Shown one piece after another: positions 48,497 through 57,502 of a stretch of 64,000 bases of DNA. This DNA comes from Polyangium sp. y55x31. GTDB taxonomy: Bacteria > Myxococcota_A > Polyangia > Polyangiales > Polyangiaceae. The first letter of the stretch is position 1, and every line of letters begins with the position of its first letter. The translations under genes and the position numbers were made by a program. The stretch lies in assembly GCF_029946505.1 (NCBI RefSeq), contig NZ_JARZHG010000006.1, positions 248,001-312,000 of the forward strand. Reading direction: 5' to 3'. Below the pieces are notes generated by a model that searched no databases, was not told the DNA's origin, and saw only the letters and a program-made list of their open reading frames with translations.

Positions 48497-50568
48497 AGCA
48501 GCTCCAGAAACGCCCGCAGCGCCTCGCGTTCGCGTGCATCGAGCGCGGATGCGCCCTCGGGCGCGCCGTCGTGGAAGAACCCACCTTCCGAGGACCAGCG
48601 CGCCCGCGCCAGCAGATCCGCGAGATCCTTCGCCGTGCCGCTCGTCAGGTACGGGCGCTTCTTGCCGAGCCTGCGCAAGGACGGCACGCGCGCGCCGCGC
48701 TCGTGCACGTACGGCATGACGCCCGTCTTCTGGTATTCGTTCGAGCCCCAAACGATCGGCCCCGCGGGCGTGAAAATCAGGCTCTCCCAGCGCTCGAAGG
48801 GCACGCGGCTGCCCTTCTCGTCGGCCGAGAGCCGCGCCTCGTGGCAGCCTTCGCAACGCGCCTCGAAGAGCTTCGCGCCCTCGCGTTCGAGCGCGGAGAA
48901 CGAGGTTTGCCCCGCGGTCGTCGGGTTTTGCCGGTGCGAGAAGTTCATGAGGAACGTCATGAGTGCACGGCGAAGCGCGAGCGGCTCGATGACGTCGGCC
49001 TCCGATCGACCCAGCGCGGCGAGCGCCGGGTGCGTCCGGGCATCGAGCGAAAACCAGGGCGAATGCCCGCTCCCCGCGCCTGCGACGCGGAACTCGGCGT
49101 GCGCGACCGAGGACAGATCCGGATCGAGCGCGCGCGAAAAATGCGGCCGGTTGTTGAAGAGGCCGACGAGAGGCTTCGTGACGACACGCACCTCGCCGCG
49201 GCCCGTGTGGTGGATGCGCCCGTCGACGTACCCCTCGAAATGGCACGTCTCGCAGGTGAAGCGGCTGTGCGCGTCCTCCGTGCCGTTCTCCGGGGCCATC
49301 AGCGTCGTGAAGAAGAGCGCCTCGCCGAGGCGCGCCTCCGCGCTCGGCGGCGCAGGGCCATCCCGATCCACGACCGGCACGATCGTCTCGCGCGGTTCGT
49401 CTGGACGCACGATCACGAACGCATCGAGCAAGGGGTTCGCCCCGACGAACCCGCCGCCGGGGAGCATCACGAGGTCGCGGATGCCCGGCACCGTGGGGCT
49501 CGTTTTTGCCGGGATCGCGAGCGTTTTCCCGCTCGCGTCGAACACGAGCCGCGCCGATGCCTCGCCGCCGTACCCCGTGACGAGCGCCCTGAGCGTGCCG
49601 TCCTTCTCCTTCGCGAGGTCGAGCGCCTTCGGCGTCACCACGCCGAGCTCGGCCACGTTCACCGCGGAGAGCAGCCGCGCCGCGCCACGCTCGACACGGT
49701 ACAGGAGGACGAACGAGTCGATGTAGCCGAAGAATCCGCCCCGCCGATCGAGCGGTCGATCCTCGACGCCGCCCGCGAGCACGAGGAGCCCGTCGCCGTC
49801 GGGCACCGCGGAAAAACCCCAGATCGGGCCATCGTGGACGATGCGCGCTTCGCCCGCTTCCAGGACGCGCCCTGCCTCGTCCACGGGCCGGATCACGAGC
49901 GCATGCGCGAAGAGCGCATCGATCACGACGAACGAGCCCACGCGCTCGACGTGGATCGGCCCGCCGCCAATCGTCGCGACCTCTCCTACCGTGTTCGGGA
50001 CGTTGGGCCAGAGCGTGAAGAGCCGCCCCTTGTCCTCTTCGACCGCGTACACCGCCCCCTCGGGCCCCGCGGCGACGTCCCGCAACCCCCGCGTACTCGT
50101 GGCCAGGTCGTCGTCCTTTCGCGCGAGATACGGCGCGGTATCCTGGATCTCGAACCACCTGACGCCGGCGTCGCGCTCACCCACGACGAACACGCTGCGG
50201 CCATCGGGCGTCACCACGAGCCCGCTCGGCGAAGCGGGCGCGGGCAAACGCGCTAGCTCGCGCATCGACGCGTCGAGCACCACGATCGCGTCCCGCCCGC
50301 GGAGCAACGCGACGAACCGTTCACCCCCCGGCAGCGCGGCGATCGCGTACGGATCGGCGCCGAACGCGGCGTCGCTCGGCGGCAGGGCCGCGAAATCGGT
50401 CGCGGCCCTCCTCTCCGCCTCGAACGCACGCAGCGCCGGCAGCGGATCCGGCTCGGCGGCGCTCGTCGCCTCGGCGGGCGGATCCTCTCGCTTGCACCCT
50501 GCGCCGAGCGCGAGCAGCAAGAGCCCGAGACGCGCGGCACGGCGTGATCCGCGTCCCACCCGTTTCAT
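48493..50568 (-). CDS. Beta-propeller lipoprotein with two c-type haem sites
   Basis: A 691-residue exported lipoprotein (lipobox LLALGAGCKR, Cys25). Residues ~70-400 show repeated PDGRSVFVVG, GPEGAVYAVEEDKGRLFTL and PDGDGLLVLAGG blades of a YncE-like propeller. The C-terminal ~290 residues are MauG/di-haem peroxidase-like: CETCH (439-443), then CEGCH (572-576), with EARLGEALFFTTLMAPENGT at the domain start. ATG 50568 is chosen to give the signal peptide. It is the third gene after the candidate selenoprotein and a small lipoprotein, so it may be the electron partner of the UxxU protein. Whether it is a peroxidase or an oxidase is not decidable from sequence. Confidence 0.85.
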   Translation of the reverse strand: MKRVGRGSRRAARLGLLLLALGAGCKREDPPAEATSAAEPDPLPALRAFEAERRAATDFAALPPSDAAFGADPYAIAALPGGERFVALLRGRDAIVVLDASMRELARLPAPASPSGLVVTPDGRSVFVVGERDAGVRWFEIQDTAPYLARKDDDLATSTRGLRDVAAGPEGAVYAVEEDKGRLFTLWPNVPNTVGEVATIGGGPIHVERVGSFVVIDALFAHALVIRPVDEAGRVLEAGEARIVHDGPIWGFSAVPDGDGLLVLAGGVEDRPLDRRGGFFGYIDSFVLLYRVERGAARLLSAVNVAELGVVTPKALDLAKEKDGTLRALVTGYGGEASARLVFDASGKTLAIPAKTSPTVPGIRDLVMLPGGGFVGANPLLDAFVIVRPDEPRETIVPVVDRDGPAPPSAEARLGEALFFTTLMAPENGTEDAHSRFTCETCHFEGYVDGRIHHTGRGEVRVVTKPLVGLFNNRPHFSRALDPDLSSVAHAEFRVAGAGSGHSPWFSLDARTHPALAALGRSEADVIEPLALRRALMTFLMNFSHRQNPTTAGQTSFSALEREGAKLFEARCEGCHEARLSADEKGSRVPFERWESLIFTPAGPIVWGSNEYQKTGVMPYVHERGARVPSLRRLGKKRPYLTSGTAKDLADLLARARWSSEGGFFHDGAPEGASALDAREREALRAFLELL

Positions 50569-50584
50569 CGCCGCGCTTGGATTC

Positions 50585-50752
50585 CTACCAGCCGCCGCTC
50601 TCCCCCGTCGAGGCCGGCTTGGCGCTCGCAGCAGGCTTGGCGCTCTCCGCGGGCTTCGCCGCGGAAGGATCCGCCGAGGGTTTGGCCTTGTCCTCGCAAC
50701 CGGCGAGGGCAAGCGCGAAAAGGGCGACGAGCACGAGCGACGTGGCTTTCAT
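50585..50752 (-). CDS. Tiny Ala/Lys/Pro-rich lipoprotein
   Basis: A 55-residue lipoprotein with lipobox ALALAGCEDK (Cys19) and a low-complexity AKPAESAKPAASAKPAS tail. ATG 50752 has GAGGAGG a few bases further upstream than usual. It sits 16 bases before the di-haem gene and 101 bases after the candidate selenoprotein gene. The tail could tether the protein to the envelope; no domain is present. Confidence 0.68.
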   Translation of the reverse strand: MKATSLVLVALFALALAGCEDKAKPSADPSAAKPAESAKPAASAKPASTGESGGW

Positions 50753-50853
50753 GGGTCTTGCGGCCTCCTCGAACGGAGCGAAGCACGGCGAGCGCGCGGC
50801 GCGAAGGGCGAAAAACGCGGGGGCGACCCGAAGCTCCACGAAGGAATGCCCGC

Positions 50854-51900
50854 TCAGTGAGCGTGCCCGTGCTCGTCCTCGTCCTCGACGCCGAGATCCC
50901 AGGCACGTGAGATCGAGATCTGCGCCATGCCCGGATAATTGAACGCCGCGGCATTCGTGAGCCGCAGGACCCGCGCCCGCACACTGCCTTCAAGCTTCCA
51001 CGCGGGCGTGATCGCCCACGTCGCGCCCACGCCGACGAGCAGGTCGGTGCGCGCATTGAATCCTTCGAGCGCATACGCGCCATTCCAGATTTCCGCGCTC
51101 TCGTGGGCGAGATCCACCGTCGCATACGGCGTGACCTTGCCATCGAGCAACGGCACGCCCACGCGCGCGCCGCCGAAAATGCGGGTCGGCGCCCGAAAGC
51201 CCTGGCCATTCTCGTACACGCTGAACAAACCCAGCGCCGAGGCCGAAATCTCCACGGGATCCAGCGTATACGTGAGCCCGACGCCCACGATCGGCACGAA
51301 CGTCCCGGTCCCGAGCTGCGTATGCTCGTGCCATTCCCCCGCCGCGCCGAGCCGGTACGGATCCGGCTCCGTTCGCCCGAGCGGAAACGACACGCCGAGC
51401 CGCGCCGCCGACGAGAGCTTGCCAATGCTGCCCGAAAACCGCGCGATGAGCCACGGATCCCCGGGCCCCACGATCGTCCGATCGTGATGGTGAATGTCAT
51501 CCGGCACGAGCTTCGGCGTGCCGTCGAGCTCCGTGTACGTGGGATACGTATCCACGACGCGCAGCAGCAAACGCGCCTCGGCCGCGAGCCACGGCGTGAT
51601 CTGGTACGACACGTCCGCCGTCACGTCCGTCATCCAGAGCGCCACGTGGTGGTGGTACGGCACGGGCGGCGGCGTCTCGGCGCACGCGGGCCCGAGGTCG
51701 GGGCACTCCGCGAGATGCCCCGCCGAACCGGCGAGCCCGGACGCACCCAGGCGCACTTCGAGCCGCCCGGGCTCGAATGCTCGCACTTCGGACCCGCCGA
51801 CCGGCAGGTTCGGATTGCTTCAAGCGCCTCAGGCTTCGGCGTAGCTCACGACGGGCCACGCCACGGCGAGCGTGACCACGGCGAGCGCGACGAACCTCAT
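50854..51900 (-). CDS. Candidate selenoprotein: secreted barrel-like protein with UxxU motif
   Basis: A 348-residue reading that includes two in-frame TGA codons, at 51829-51831 and 51820-51822 (residues 24 and 27). ATG 51900 follows GGAGG with seven-base spacing. Residues 1-23 are a signal peptide ending SYAEA, so mature protein would begin U-G-A-U-SNPNLPVGGSE; the two U have CxxC spacing. The frame then stays open for 321 codons with alternating strands (LGVSFPLG, FVPIVGVGLTYTL, VTPYATVDLAHES) that fit an outer-membrane beta-barrel. His clusters (PYHHHV, DIHHHD, final HGHAH) suggest metal binding. A hairpin at 51792-51809 with a GGUC loop 18-21 nt past the second TGA fits a bacterial SECIS. 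The alternative is a GTG start at 51786 or a pseudogene, but neither explains the SD plus signal peptide in the same frame. Sec insertion genes are not in this window. Confidence 0.72.
51792..51809 (-). promoter_or_regulatory. Putative bacterial SECIS hairpin
   Basis: On the mRNA, ACCUGCC and GGCGGGU pair (one G-U) around a GGUC loop; G9-C30 and C8-G31 can extend it. The loop G-G-U is 18-20 nt after the second UGA. In E. coli fdhF the equivalent G-G-U is about 19-21 nt after the UGA. Confidence 0.6.
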
Positions 51901-52167
51901 CGACGGACCTCCACGGAAGGCCCGCACCCTACCCCAGCCCCGCCGTTCTGGGAAGCGCCGCGTCAAGGGCGTTTCGCGCGCCAAGGATGCAGGGCCGCCG
52001 GACAACGTTCGGGTGTGGCCGAGCACCCGGATTGCGGACCCTCCCGACAAGGAAAACGGACGCGGCAATGATACGACGGTAAGGGCCATGTCGGTCCCAA
52101 CCTTTCGAATCGTTCTTTTCCTGAACATCTCCTTTCCGCACCCCCACCAGAGCGGCGAGGCGGGCCC

Positions 52168-52860
52168 TCACGCGCCGCGCGGCCGACGCGCCATGCCCCG
52201 CGTCGACGTCCGCCTTTCCGTCGAGGGCTTCCTGCCGTGGCTCTCGAGCAGGCTCATGACCTCGTCGTCCTCGATGGCCCGGAAATCCTCGTAATACTGG
52301 CCCACCGCATAAAGGTTCGGATCCTCGATCAGACAAACCACGAGATCCGCCTCCCCGCGCAGCATGTCCGCCCGCTCCGGCGAGGCCACCGGCGCCGCCA
52401 AGACGACCGTCGTCGCGCCCGCCGCGCGCGCCGCCCGGAGCGCCGCCATCGCCGTCGCGCCCGTCGCGATGCCGTCGTCCACCACGATGACCGGCCGCCC
52501 GGCGAGCGAGGGCCGGTGCCCGCCGAAGAGCGCCTCGCGCCGCCGCGCCTCGTCCGATTGAAACATTCGTTCGACTTCGAGGTACTCCGGATCCACGCCG
52601 AGCACCCGCAGCGCGCGCGGCTCGACCCAGACCGAGCCGTCGGAGGCGACCGCGCCAATCGCGAGCTCGGGCTGGTGCGGAGCGCGCAGCTTGCGCGCCA
52701 CGATCACGCCGAGCTCGCCCCCGAGCGCATCGGCCACTTCCGCCGCCACGACCACGCCGCCGCGCGGAATGCCGAGCACCACCGCGCCTTCGAGCCCCCC
52801 GATGCCCTGCAGATGCTGCCCGAGCAGCTCGCCTGCCTCTTCCCGGTCCTTCCACATCAT
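52168..52860 (-). CDS. Phosphoribosyltransferase-family protein
   Basis: A 230-residue type I phosphoribosyltransferase. The PRPP loop is VIVVDDGIATGATAMAALR, preceded by VVLGIPRGGVVVAAEVADAL and VIVARKLRAPHQPELAIGAV. ATG 52860 is strongly supported by GGGGAGGG six bases upstream; the longer frame is rejected. Proteins of this group are often annotated as putative PRTases without a known substrate. The last 25 residues are basic and probably disordered. A 267-base gap with a short inverted repeat (52010-52029) lies between its stop and the selenoprotein candidate. Confidence 0.85.
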   Translation of the reverse strand: MMWKDREEAGELLGQHLQGIGGLEGAVVLGIPRGGVVVAAEVADALGGELGVIVARKLRAPHQPELAIGAVASDGSVWVEPRALRVLGVDPEYLEVERMFQSDEARRREALFGGHRPSLAGRPVIVVDDGIATGATAMAALRAARAAGATTVVLAAPVASPERADMLRGEADLVVCLIEDPNLYAVGQYYEDFRAIEDDEVMSLLESHGRKPSTERRTSTRGMARRPRGA

Positions 52861-53017
52861 GACGCCCTCCCCGCCCGAACACATCGTTCTCGGGGACGCA
52901 CCTGTCAGGTCTTGGTCCACGATTGGGGGCTCCGCTCGGCAAGCGAGCTGCGCCCCCAAGCCCCCGGCGACGTTTCGCCCTTTTCCAGGACGCACCCGGC
53001 CCCTATGCTGCGCCGCG

Positions 53018-53605
53018 ATGAGCCATCCCGCATCGGACCCCATTGCCGCGTTCCGCGAGGCGTTCGCCCGAGCCCAGGACCGCGAGGACCACGACCCCAC
53101 GGCCATGACGCTCGCCACCGTCGACGAGAACGGCCGTCCCTCCGCGCGTATGGTGCTCTTGAAGGACGTGGACGAGCGCGGCTTCACGTTCTACACGAAC
53201 CTGGAGAGCCGCAAAGGCCGGGCGCTCGCGAAAAACCCTTGGGCCGCGCTCTGCATTCATTGGCCGAAGGCCGCCGAGCAGATCCGCGTCGAGGGCAAGG
53301 TCGAGCTCGTCTCCACCGAGGAAGCGGACGCCTACTTCGCCTCACGCGTGCGCGGCAGCCAGATCGGCGCCTGGGCCTCCGATCAAAGCCGTCCGCTCCA
53401 CTCTCGCGAGGAGCTCGAAGCCCGCGTCGCCGAGTTGACGGCGCGCTTCGAGGGCGGCCCCGTCCCGCGGCCGCCGCACTGGAGCGGGTATCGCGTGATT
53501 CCCGACCGGATCGAGTTCTGGTTTGGCAAGGACAGCCGCCTCCACGATCGATTCGTCTACGTCCGCGAAGGCGAAGGGTGGCGCTGCGAGCGTCTCCACC
53601 CCTGA
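53018..53605 (+). CDS. pdxH: Pyridoxamine 5'-phosphate oxidase
   Basis: A 195-residue FMN enzyme making PLP. Motifs: AMTLATVDENGRPSARMVLL, KDVDERGFTFYTNLESRKG, CIHWPKAAEQIRVEGKVE, ASDQSRPLHSREELEAR, the C-terminal PPHWSGYRVIPDRIEFWFG and DRFVY. Length and order match PdxH. ATG 53018 begins the conserved N-terminus. PLP is the cofactor of the DegT-type enzyme elsewhere in the window. Confidence 0.95.
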   Translation: MSHPASDPIAAFREAFARAQDREDHDPTAMTLATVDENGRPSARMVLLKDVDERGFTFYTNLESRKGRALAKNPWAALCIHWPKAAEQIRVEGKVELVSTEEADAYFASRVRGSQIGAWASDQSRPLHSREELEARVAELTARFEGGPVPRPPHWSGYRVIPDRIEFWFGKDSRLHDRFVYVREGEGWRCERLHP

Positions 53606-53609
53606 ATCG

Positions 53610-56006
53610 TCATTTCACCTTCCCCGTCACGACCCCGATCCCCACCTCCAGCACCTCGTCGCGCCCCTCGCGGATGCCCTTCACCGTCCGCGTCGCGGGG
53701 ATGTTCGGCGGCACGCCGACGCCGTGGAAACGCGAGCCGTCGAAGCGCTCGACCCGCAGGCCCGTCCAGGTGATCACGACCCCGCCCGGCACGGGGAATG
53801 GGTTCACGTTCCCGTTCGTGCCCGCCGTCGTCGCGCCCACGATCTTGCCGAGCTTGTAATGGTCGACCATGCTCATCCACGTCTCGGCCTGGCTGATCGC
53901 CCGCTCGTCCGTCAGGAACACGATTTTGCCCTGGATGCGCGGCGCCTTCGGCTCGACGATCCACTTCACCACCTCGAACGTGAGCCCCTCGCGGTTTGGC
54001 CGGACGATCCGCGGCATCTTCCAGTCGGGGCTCGCGAGGGGCTTCGACGTGAGGTGCCCGAGCACCCCGGGCTCGACCTTGGGATAACCGCGTAGATCGA
54101 AGATCACGCCCTTCGCCTTCGCCAGCCTGGGCAACGCCGCCTCGAATTGCTCCGGCGTCACCCGGTCGAGATCGACGTACGAGATCCCGAGCGCGACCTC
54201 GGCGACCGGCTCCGGCCGCTTCTCCTGGGGCAATTTCTCCATCATGCCGAGCGAATACGCGAGCTCGACCGTCACGGGATTACCGCCCTCGTGCTTCAGC
54301 GTCACCTTCACGGGCTCGCCCTTCGTCCCCATGCGCAGGTGGCTCGTCGCGACGCGTTTCCTCCACCCGGGCGTCGCGGCCGGGATGCGCGGCTCGATGG
54401 CCGCCATCCAGGCGTCGATGGGTTTGTCGCCGATCGCGATGACGGTATCGCCGGGACGAACCTCCGCGCCCGCGCTCGGGTGCACGTTCGTCACCACGAG
54501 CTGCCCTTCGGCCCAGGTGAAATTCATCGGCAAGTAGCCGCGGGTCGCCATCTCGGGCACGGGCTGCCCCTCGGGCGTCCTCACCATTCGCACCACGTTG
54601 CCGTGGCCGTCGTGGAGCTGGGTGACGAGGAGCTCCAGGGCCAGCACCGCGCCCTGCTCGTCGATGGCGGTCGCCGCCTTGGACAAACTCTTTCGCAACA
54701 CGGCGGTCCAGTCCGTCCCGACGACGTCGAAGTAGGGATAAAAATGCTGCATGATGCCCCACGCCATCGTGATGCCGGCGAGGCGTGTCTCGCGGTCCTT
54801 CAGCGAATACGCGAAGGTCGCGGAAACACCGCTCGGGGGCGGCTCGGCCGGCGCTGCGGTTCCATGCGGCAAGGTCCCGCGATCGTCCGCATAAAGCGTG
54901 AGCGGCAACTTGCACGACACGCCGCCGCCGAGCTCGGCCTCGTAAACCTCGCTCGGAAGCGCGAGCTTGGGCGGAGGCTTCGGCGTGGCCGTCACGACCA
55001 CCGCGCGTTTCCCCGATTTCGGCGCCTCCGTCGTCGTGGCCGCGCCGATGCCGAGCGCCTTCGCCTGCTCCGGGCTCGGCACGTTCCACGCAGTGATCTC
55101 GTCCTTCTCGACCTTCTCGAACCCGGGGTTTTTGATCTTCAGCGCCGTCGTCTTGCCCCCTTCCTGGACCTCCACGACCACGTCGTCGAAGAACGCCTTG
55201 CCCGCGCCGTCGATCTCGAATCCGATATCGACGCCCTTCGCATCGGCAGGCACATCCACGGTGTGGGTGATCTTCGTCCATTCCCGCGGCCTCGCCGGCG
55301 TGCTCGTGGTCCAGTCGTACTTCTTCTGCGCCCCCTTCACGCCGATGCCGATCTGCGCGCCCCCCTGCTCTCCGGGGCTCTCCACCCGCGCGAACGCCGA
55401 GACCACGACCTTCTTGCCGGCGCATTTCTCGATCGGCAGGCTCGTGTCGATCCCGCCCGGTTCGAGCGGCGACGCCTCCATGTCGTTCACGCGCTGGCTC
55501 TTGTAGACGTTGTTCGGCAACATCCCGAGCTCGATCCCCTCGTGCTGCCACGCGACGATCTTCGGCTTCGAGCCGTCCTTCGGCGGCAGAATCGCCTCGG
55601 GCAGGTCTTGCCGGAGGCCCGTCGGGAACACGCGGAGCGTCGGCGCCACGGGGCCGAAGATCTCCCCGAGGATCTGCGCGAGCTCCTCCGCCGACGTGGC
55701 CCCTTCGACGCGCCTCGCGCCGTCCACGGCGATCGCGTTCCAATCGGCCCGCGCGGCCTCGTCGCTCGGATGAAAGAAACGCACGTAATTGTAGAGCTGC
55801 GTGAATGCGACGACGTTCTCGAGCGCGCGGCCTTCGAGCGCACGTGAAGGATCGACCCGCGGCGCGGCCGCCGCCTCTGCCCCGGGCAGAGCGGCCTCGG
55901 GCTTCGGCAGGGGCGCGGGCATGGGCTCGGGCGGCGGGACGTTGCCGCAGGCGAGGAGCACGAAAGGGAGCACGAGGCGAAGAGCGATGGGCGCGCGCAA
56001 GAACAT
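53610..56006 (-). CDS. S41-family peptidase lipoprotein
   Basis: A ~798-residue exported lipoprotein (lipobox LVLPFVLLACGN). Residues ~60-400 form an N-terminal domain with a carbohydrate-binding-like segment (DWTTSTPARPREWTKITHTV, AFFDDVVVEVQEG). A tail-specific protease core follows: a PDZ-like region (GAEVRPGDTVIAIGDKPIDAW) and the S41 catalytic region with FDLRGYPKVEPGVLG, FLTDERAISQAETW (probable Ser) and GKIVGATTAGTNGNV. The start at ATG 56006 has GGAGG very close; a TTG 19 codons upstream is an alternative. It is divergent from the enolase-superfamily gene. Confidence 0.85.
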   Translation of the reverse strand: MFLRAPIALRLVLPFVLLACGNVPPPEPMPAPLPKPEAALPGAEAAAAPRVDPSRALEGRALENVVAFTQLYNYVRFFHPSDEAARADWNAIAVDGARRVEGATSAEELAQILGEIFGPVAPTLRVFPTGLRQDLPEAILPPKDGSKPKIVAWQHEGIELGMLPNNVYKSQRVNDMEASPLEPGGIDTSLPIEKCAGKKVVVSAFARVESPGEQGGAQIGIGVKGAQKKYDWTTSTPARPREWTKITHTVDVPADAKGVDIGFEIDGAGKAFFDDVVVEVQEGGKTTALKIKNPGFEKVEKDEITAWNVPSPEQAKALGIGAATTTEAPKSGKRAVVVTATPKPPPKLALPSEVYEAELGGGVSCKLPLTLYADDRGTLPHGTAAPAEPPPSGVSATFAYSLKDRETRLAGITMAWGIMQHFYPYFDVVGTDWTAVLRKSLSKAATAIDEQGAVLALELLVTQLHDGHGNVVRMVRTPEGQPVPEMATRGYLPMNFTWAEGQLVVTNVHPSAGAEVRPGDTVIAIGDKPIDAWMAAIEPRIPAATPGWRKRVATSHLRMGTKGEPVKVTLKHEGGNPVTVELAYSLGMMEKLPQEKRPEPVAEVALGISYVDLDRVTPEQFEAALPRLAKAKGVIFDLRGYPKVEPGVLGHLTSKPLASPDWKMPRIVRPNREGLTFEVVKWIVEPKAPRIQGKIVFLTDERAISQAETWMSMVDHYKLGKIVGATTAGTNGNVNPFPVPGGVVITWTGLRVERFDGSRFHGVGVPPNIPATRTVKGIREGRDEVLEVGIGVVTGKVK

Positions 56007-56120
56007 CCTCCGGGGCACGAGATCGAGCGCGCGGATCTTGCCCAACGCCCCTCTTGCCGCCAAGAAGAAGTGTCAGAAACCAGGGGCAGCCGCCGTTGTC
56101 CGGAAAGGCAGGAGCCCACC

Positions 56121-57476
56121 ATGAAGATCGAGCGGATCGAGCTTTACTACGTCAAGATCCCGCTCTCGGGTGACCGGCCGGGGTTCTTCGACGATCGGGT
56201 CGTCTTCGAGCCGAACTGGATCCCCGGCTACCACCAGATCGACCTGCGCTTGTACCTCCTGCGCCTCGTGACCGACGCGGGGCTCGACGGCGTCGCGGCG
56301 ATCCCCGCGATGGGCCGCGAACGCGAGTCGCTCGGCGCCTTGCTCGGCGCCTACCTGCTCGGATTGAACCCGCTCGACATGCGCCTCGTGAACCAGCGCA
56401 TCGAGGAGTTCTCGGTCCTCGGCATGCGGAATGGGTGGATCGACGCCGCGTTCTGGGATCTCGTCGGCAAATACCGGCGCGAGCCATTGTGGAAGATCCT
56501 CGGCGGCACGGGCGGCTTCGCGGTGCCATATGCCTCGCTCGGATCGAACCACGACCACGATCCGCGCGTCGTCGCCGCGCTCGTCACCGAGCGCCGGAAC
56601 GAGGGCTTCGCGGGCGTCAAGATCCGCGTGAAAAGCGACGACCTCACGAAGATGGTCGACGTCGTCGCGGCCGCCCGGGAGGCCGCGGGGGATTCGATGG
56701 AGCTCATGGTCGACGCCAATCTCGGCTGGCCCGTGGAGCTCGTCGAAACGAGCCCGCGCTGGGACGAGGACTTTGCAGCGCGCTTCAGCGAAGGGATCGA
56801 GCCGTATCGGGTTTCCTGGCTCGAAGAGCCGCTCCACCGGGCCGATCACGAGGGCCTCGCGCGGCTCCGCAAACGCTCGAAGGTCCCGATCGCGGGCGGC
56901 GAGATCACGCCCTCGTGGCGCGAATTCCGATCGATGCTCGACGCCGGGAGCCTCGACGTCTACCAGCCCGACGCGGTGCTCTCGGGCGGCACGTATGCGG
57001 GCGGCGTGAGCGTCGTCCGCTGGCTCGTGCGCGAGATCCGAAATCGCAACGCCGCGCGCGGGCCGGAGGCGCGGCCGCTCCGATACACGCCGCATACCTG
57101 GACGAACGGCCTCGGCTTTGCGGTGAACCTTCATCTTTTCGGCCTGCTCCCGCAGGAGGAGCGCGGCCTCCTCGAGCTGCCGCACGACCTGCACTGGCAG
57201 ATGCCGCAATGGGCGCGGTTCCTTCGTCATGGATTCGCGCGGGATGACGAGGGCCGGATCCGGATTCCGGACGAGCCGGGGCTCGGCGTGGAGATCGACT
57301 GGGAGGTCGTCGCGCGCTTCGGCAAGCGGATCGACGTGATCACGAAGGCGAGCCTCGCGGCCTGGACCGTGCTCGATCACGGCTGGCGCGAGGCGGTGTA
57401 TCTGCGCAACAAGAAACGCGAGGTCGAGGACCGCAGCGCGCTCGCCGAGTTCGAGCTTCCCGAGCCGCCATTCTGA
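56121..57476 (+). CDS. Enolase-superfamily (mandelate racemase-type) enzyme
   Basis: A 451-residue barrel enzyme. ATG 56121 follows AGGAG at seven bases. Metal-ligand motifs are VDANLGW, SWLEEPLHRADH and IAGGEITPS; GFAGVKIRVKSDD holds the catalytic Lys region, and TPHTWTNGLGFA is the C-terminal signature. These enzymes abstract a proton next to a carboxylate; the substrate, for example a sugar acid, is unknown. Its length is somewhat above the 350-400 usual for the family. Confidence 0.88.
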   Translation: MKIERIELYYVKIPLSGDRPGFFDDRVVFEPNWIPGYHQIDLRLYLLRLVTDAGLDGVAAIPAMGRERESLGALLGAYLLGLNPLDMRLVNQRIEEFSVLGMRNGWIDAAFWDLVGKYRREPLWKILGGTGGFAVPYASLGSNHDHDPRVVAALVTERRNEGFAGVKIRVKSDDLTKMVDVVAAAREAAGDSMELMVDANLGWPVELVETSPRWDEDFAARFSEGIEPYRVSWLEEPLHRADHEGLARLRKRSKVPIAGGEITPSWREFRSMLDAGSLDVYQPDAVLSGGTYAGGVSVVRWLVREIRNRNAARGPEARPLRYTPHTWTNGLGFAVNLHLFGLLPQEERGLLELPHDLHWQMPQWARFLRHGFARDDEGRIRIPDEPGLGVEIDWEVVARFGKRIDVITKASLAAWTVLDHGWREAVYLRNKKREVEDRSALAEFELPEPPF

Positions 57477-57502
57477 GGTACCATCGCGCGCGGAGGTCTT
57501 CC

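Noticed and set aside
50854-51786. Start of the barrel protein at GTG 51786 without signal peptide
   Set aside because: No ribosome binding site fits it, and the same frame upstream holds a perfect SD, ATG and signal peptide that would be left without a protein. The two TGA codons at CxxC spacing explain the gap better.
51820-51831. Pseudogene with two nonsense mutations
   Set aside because: Only TGA codons occur, both at CxxC spacing, and the remaining 321 codons are intact. Random decay would also give TAG, TAA or frameshifts. It is kept as the main alternative until homologs are compared.
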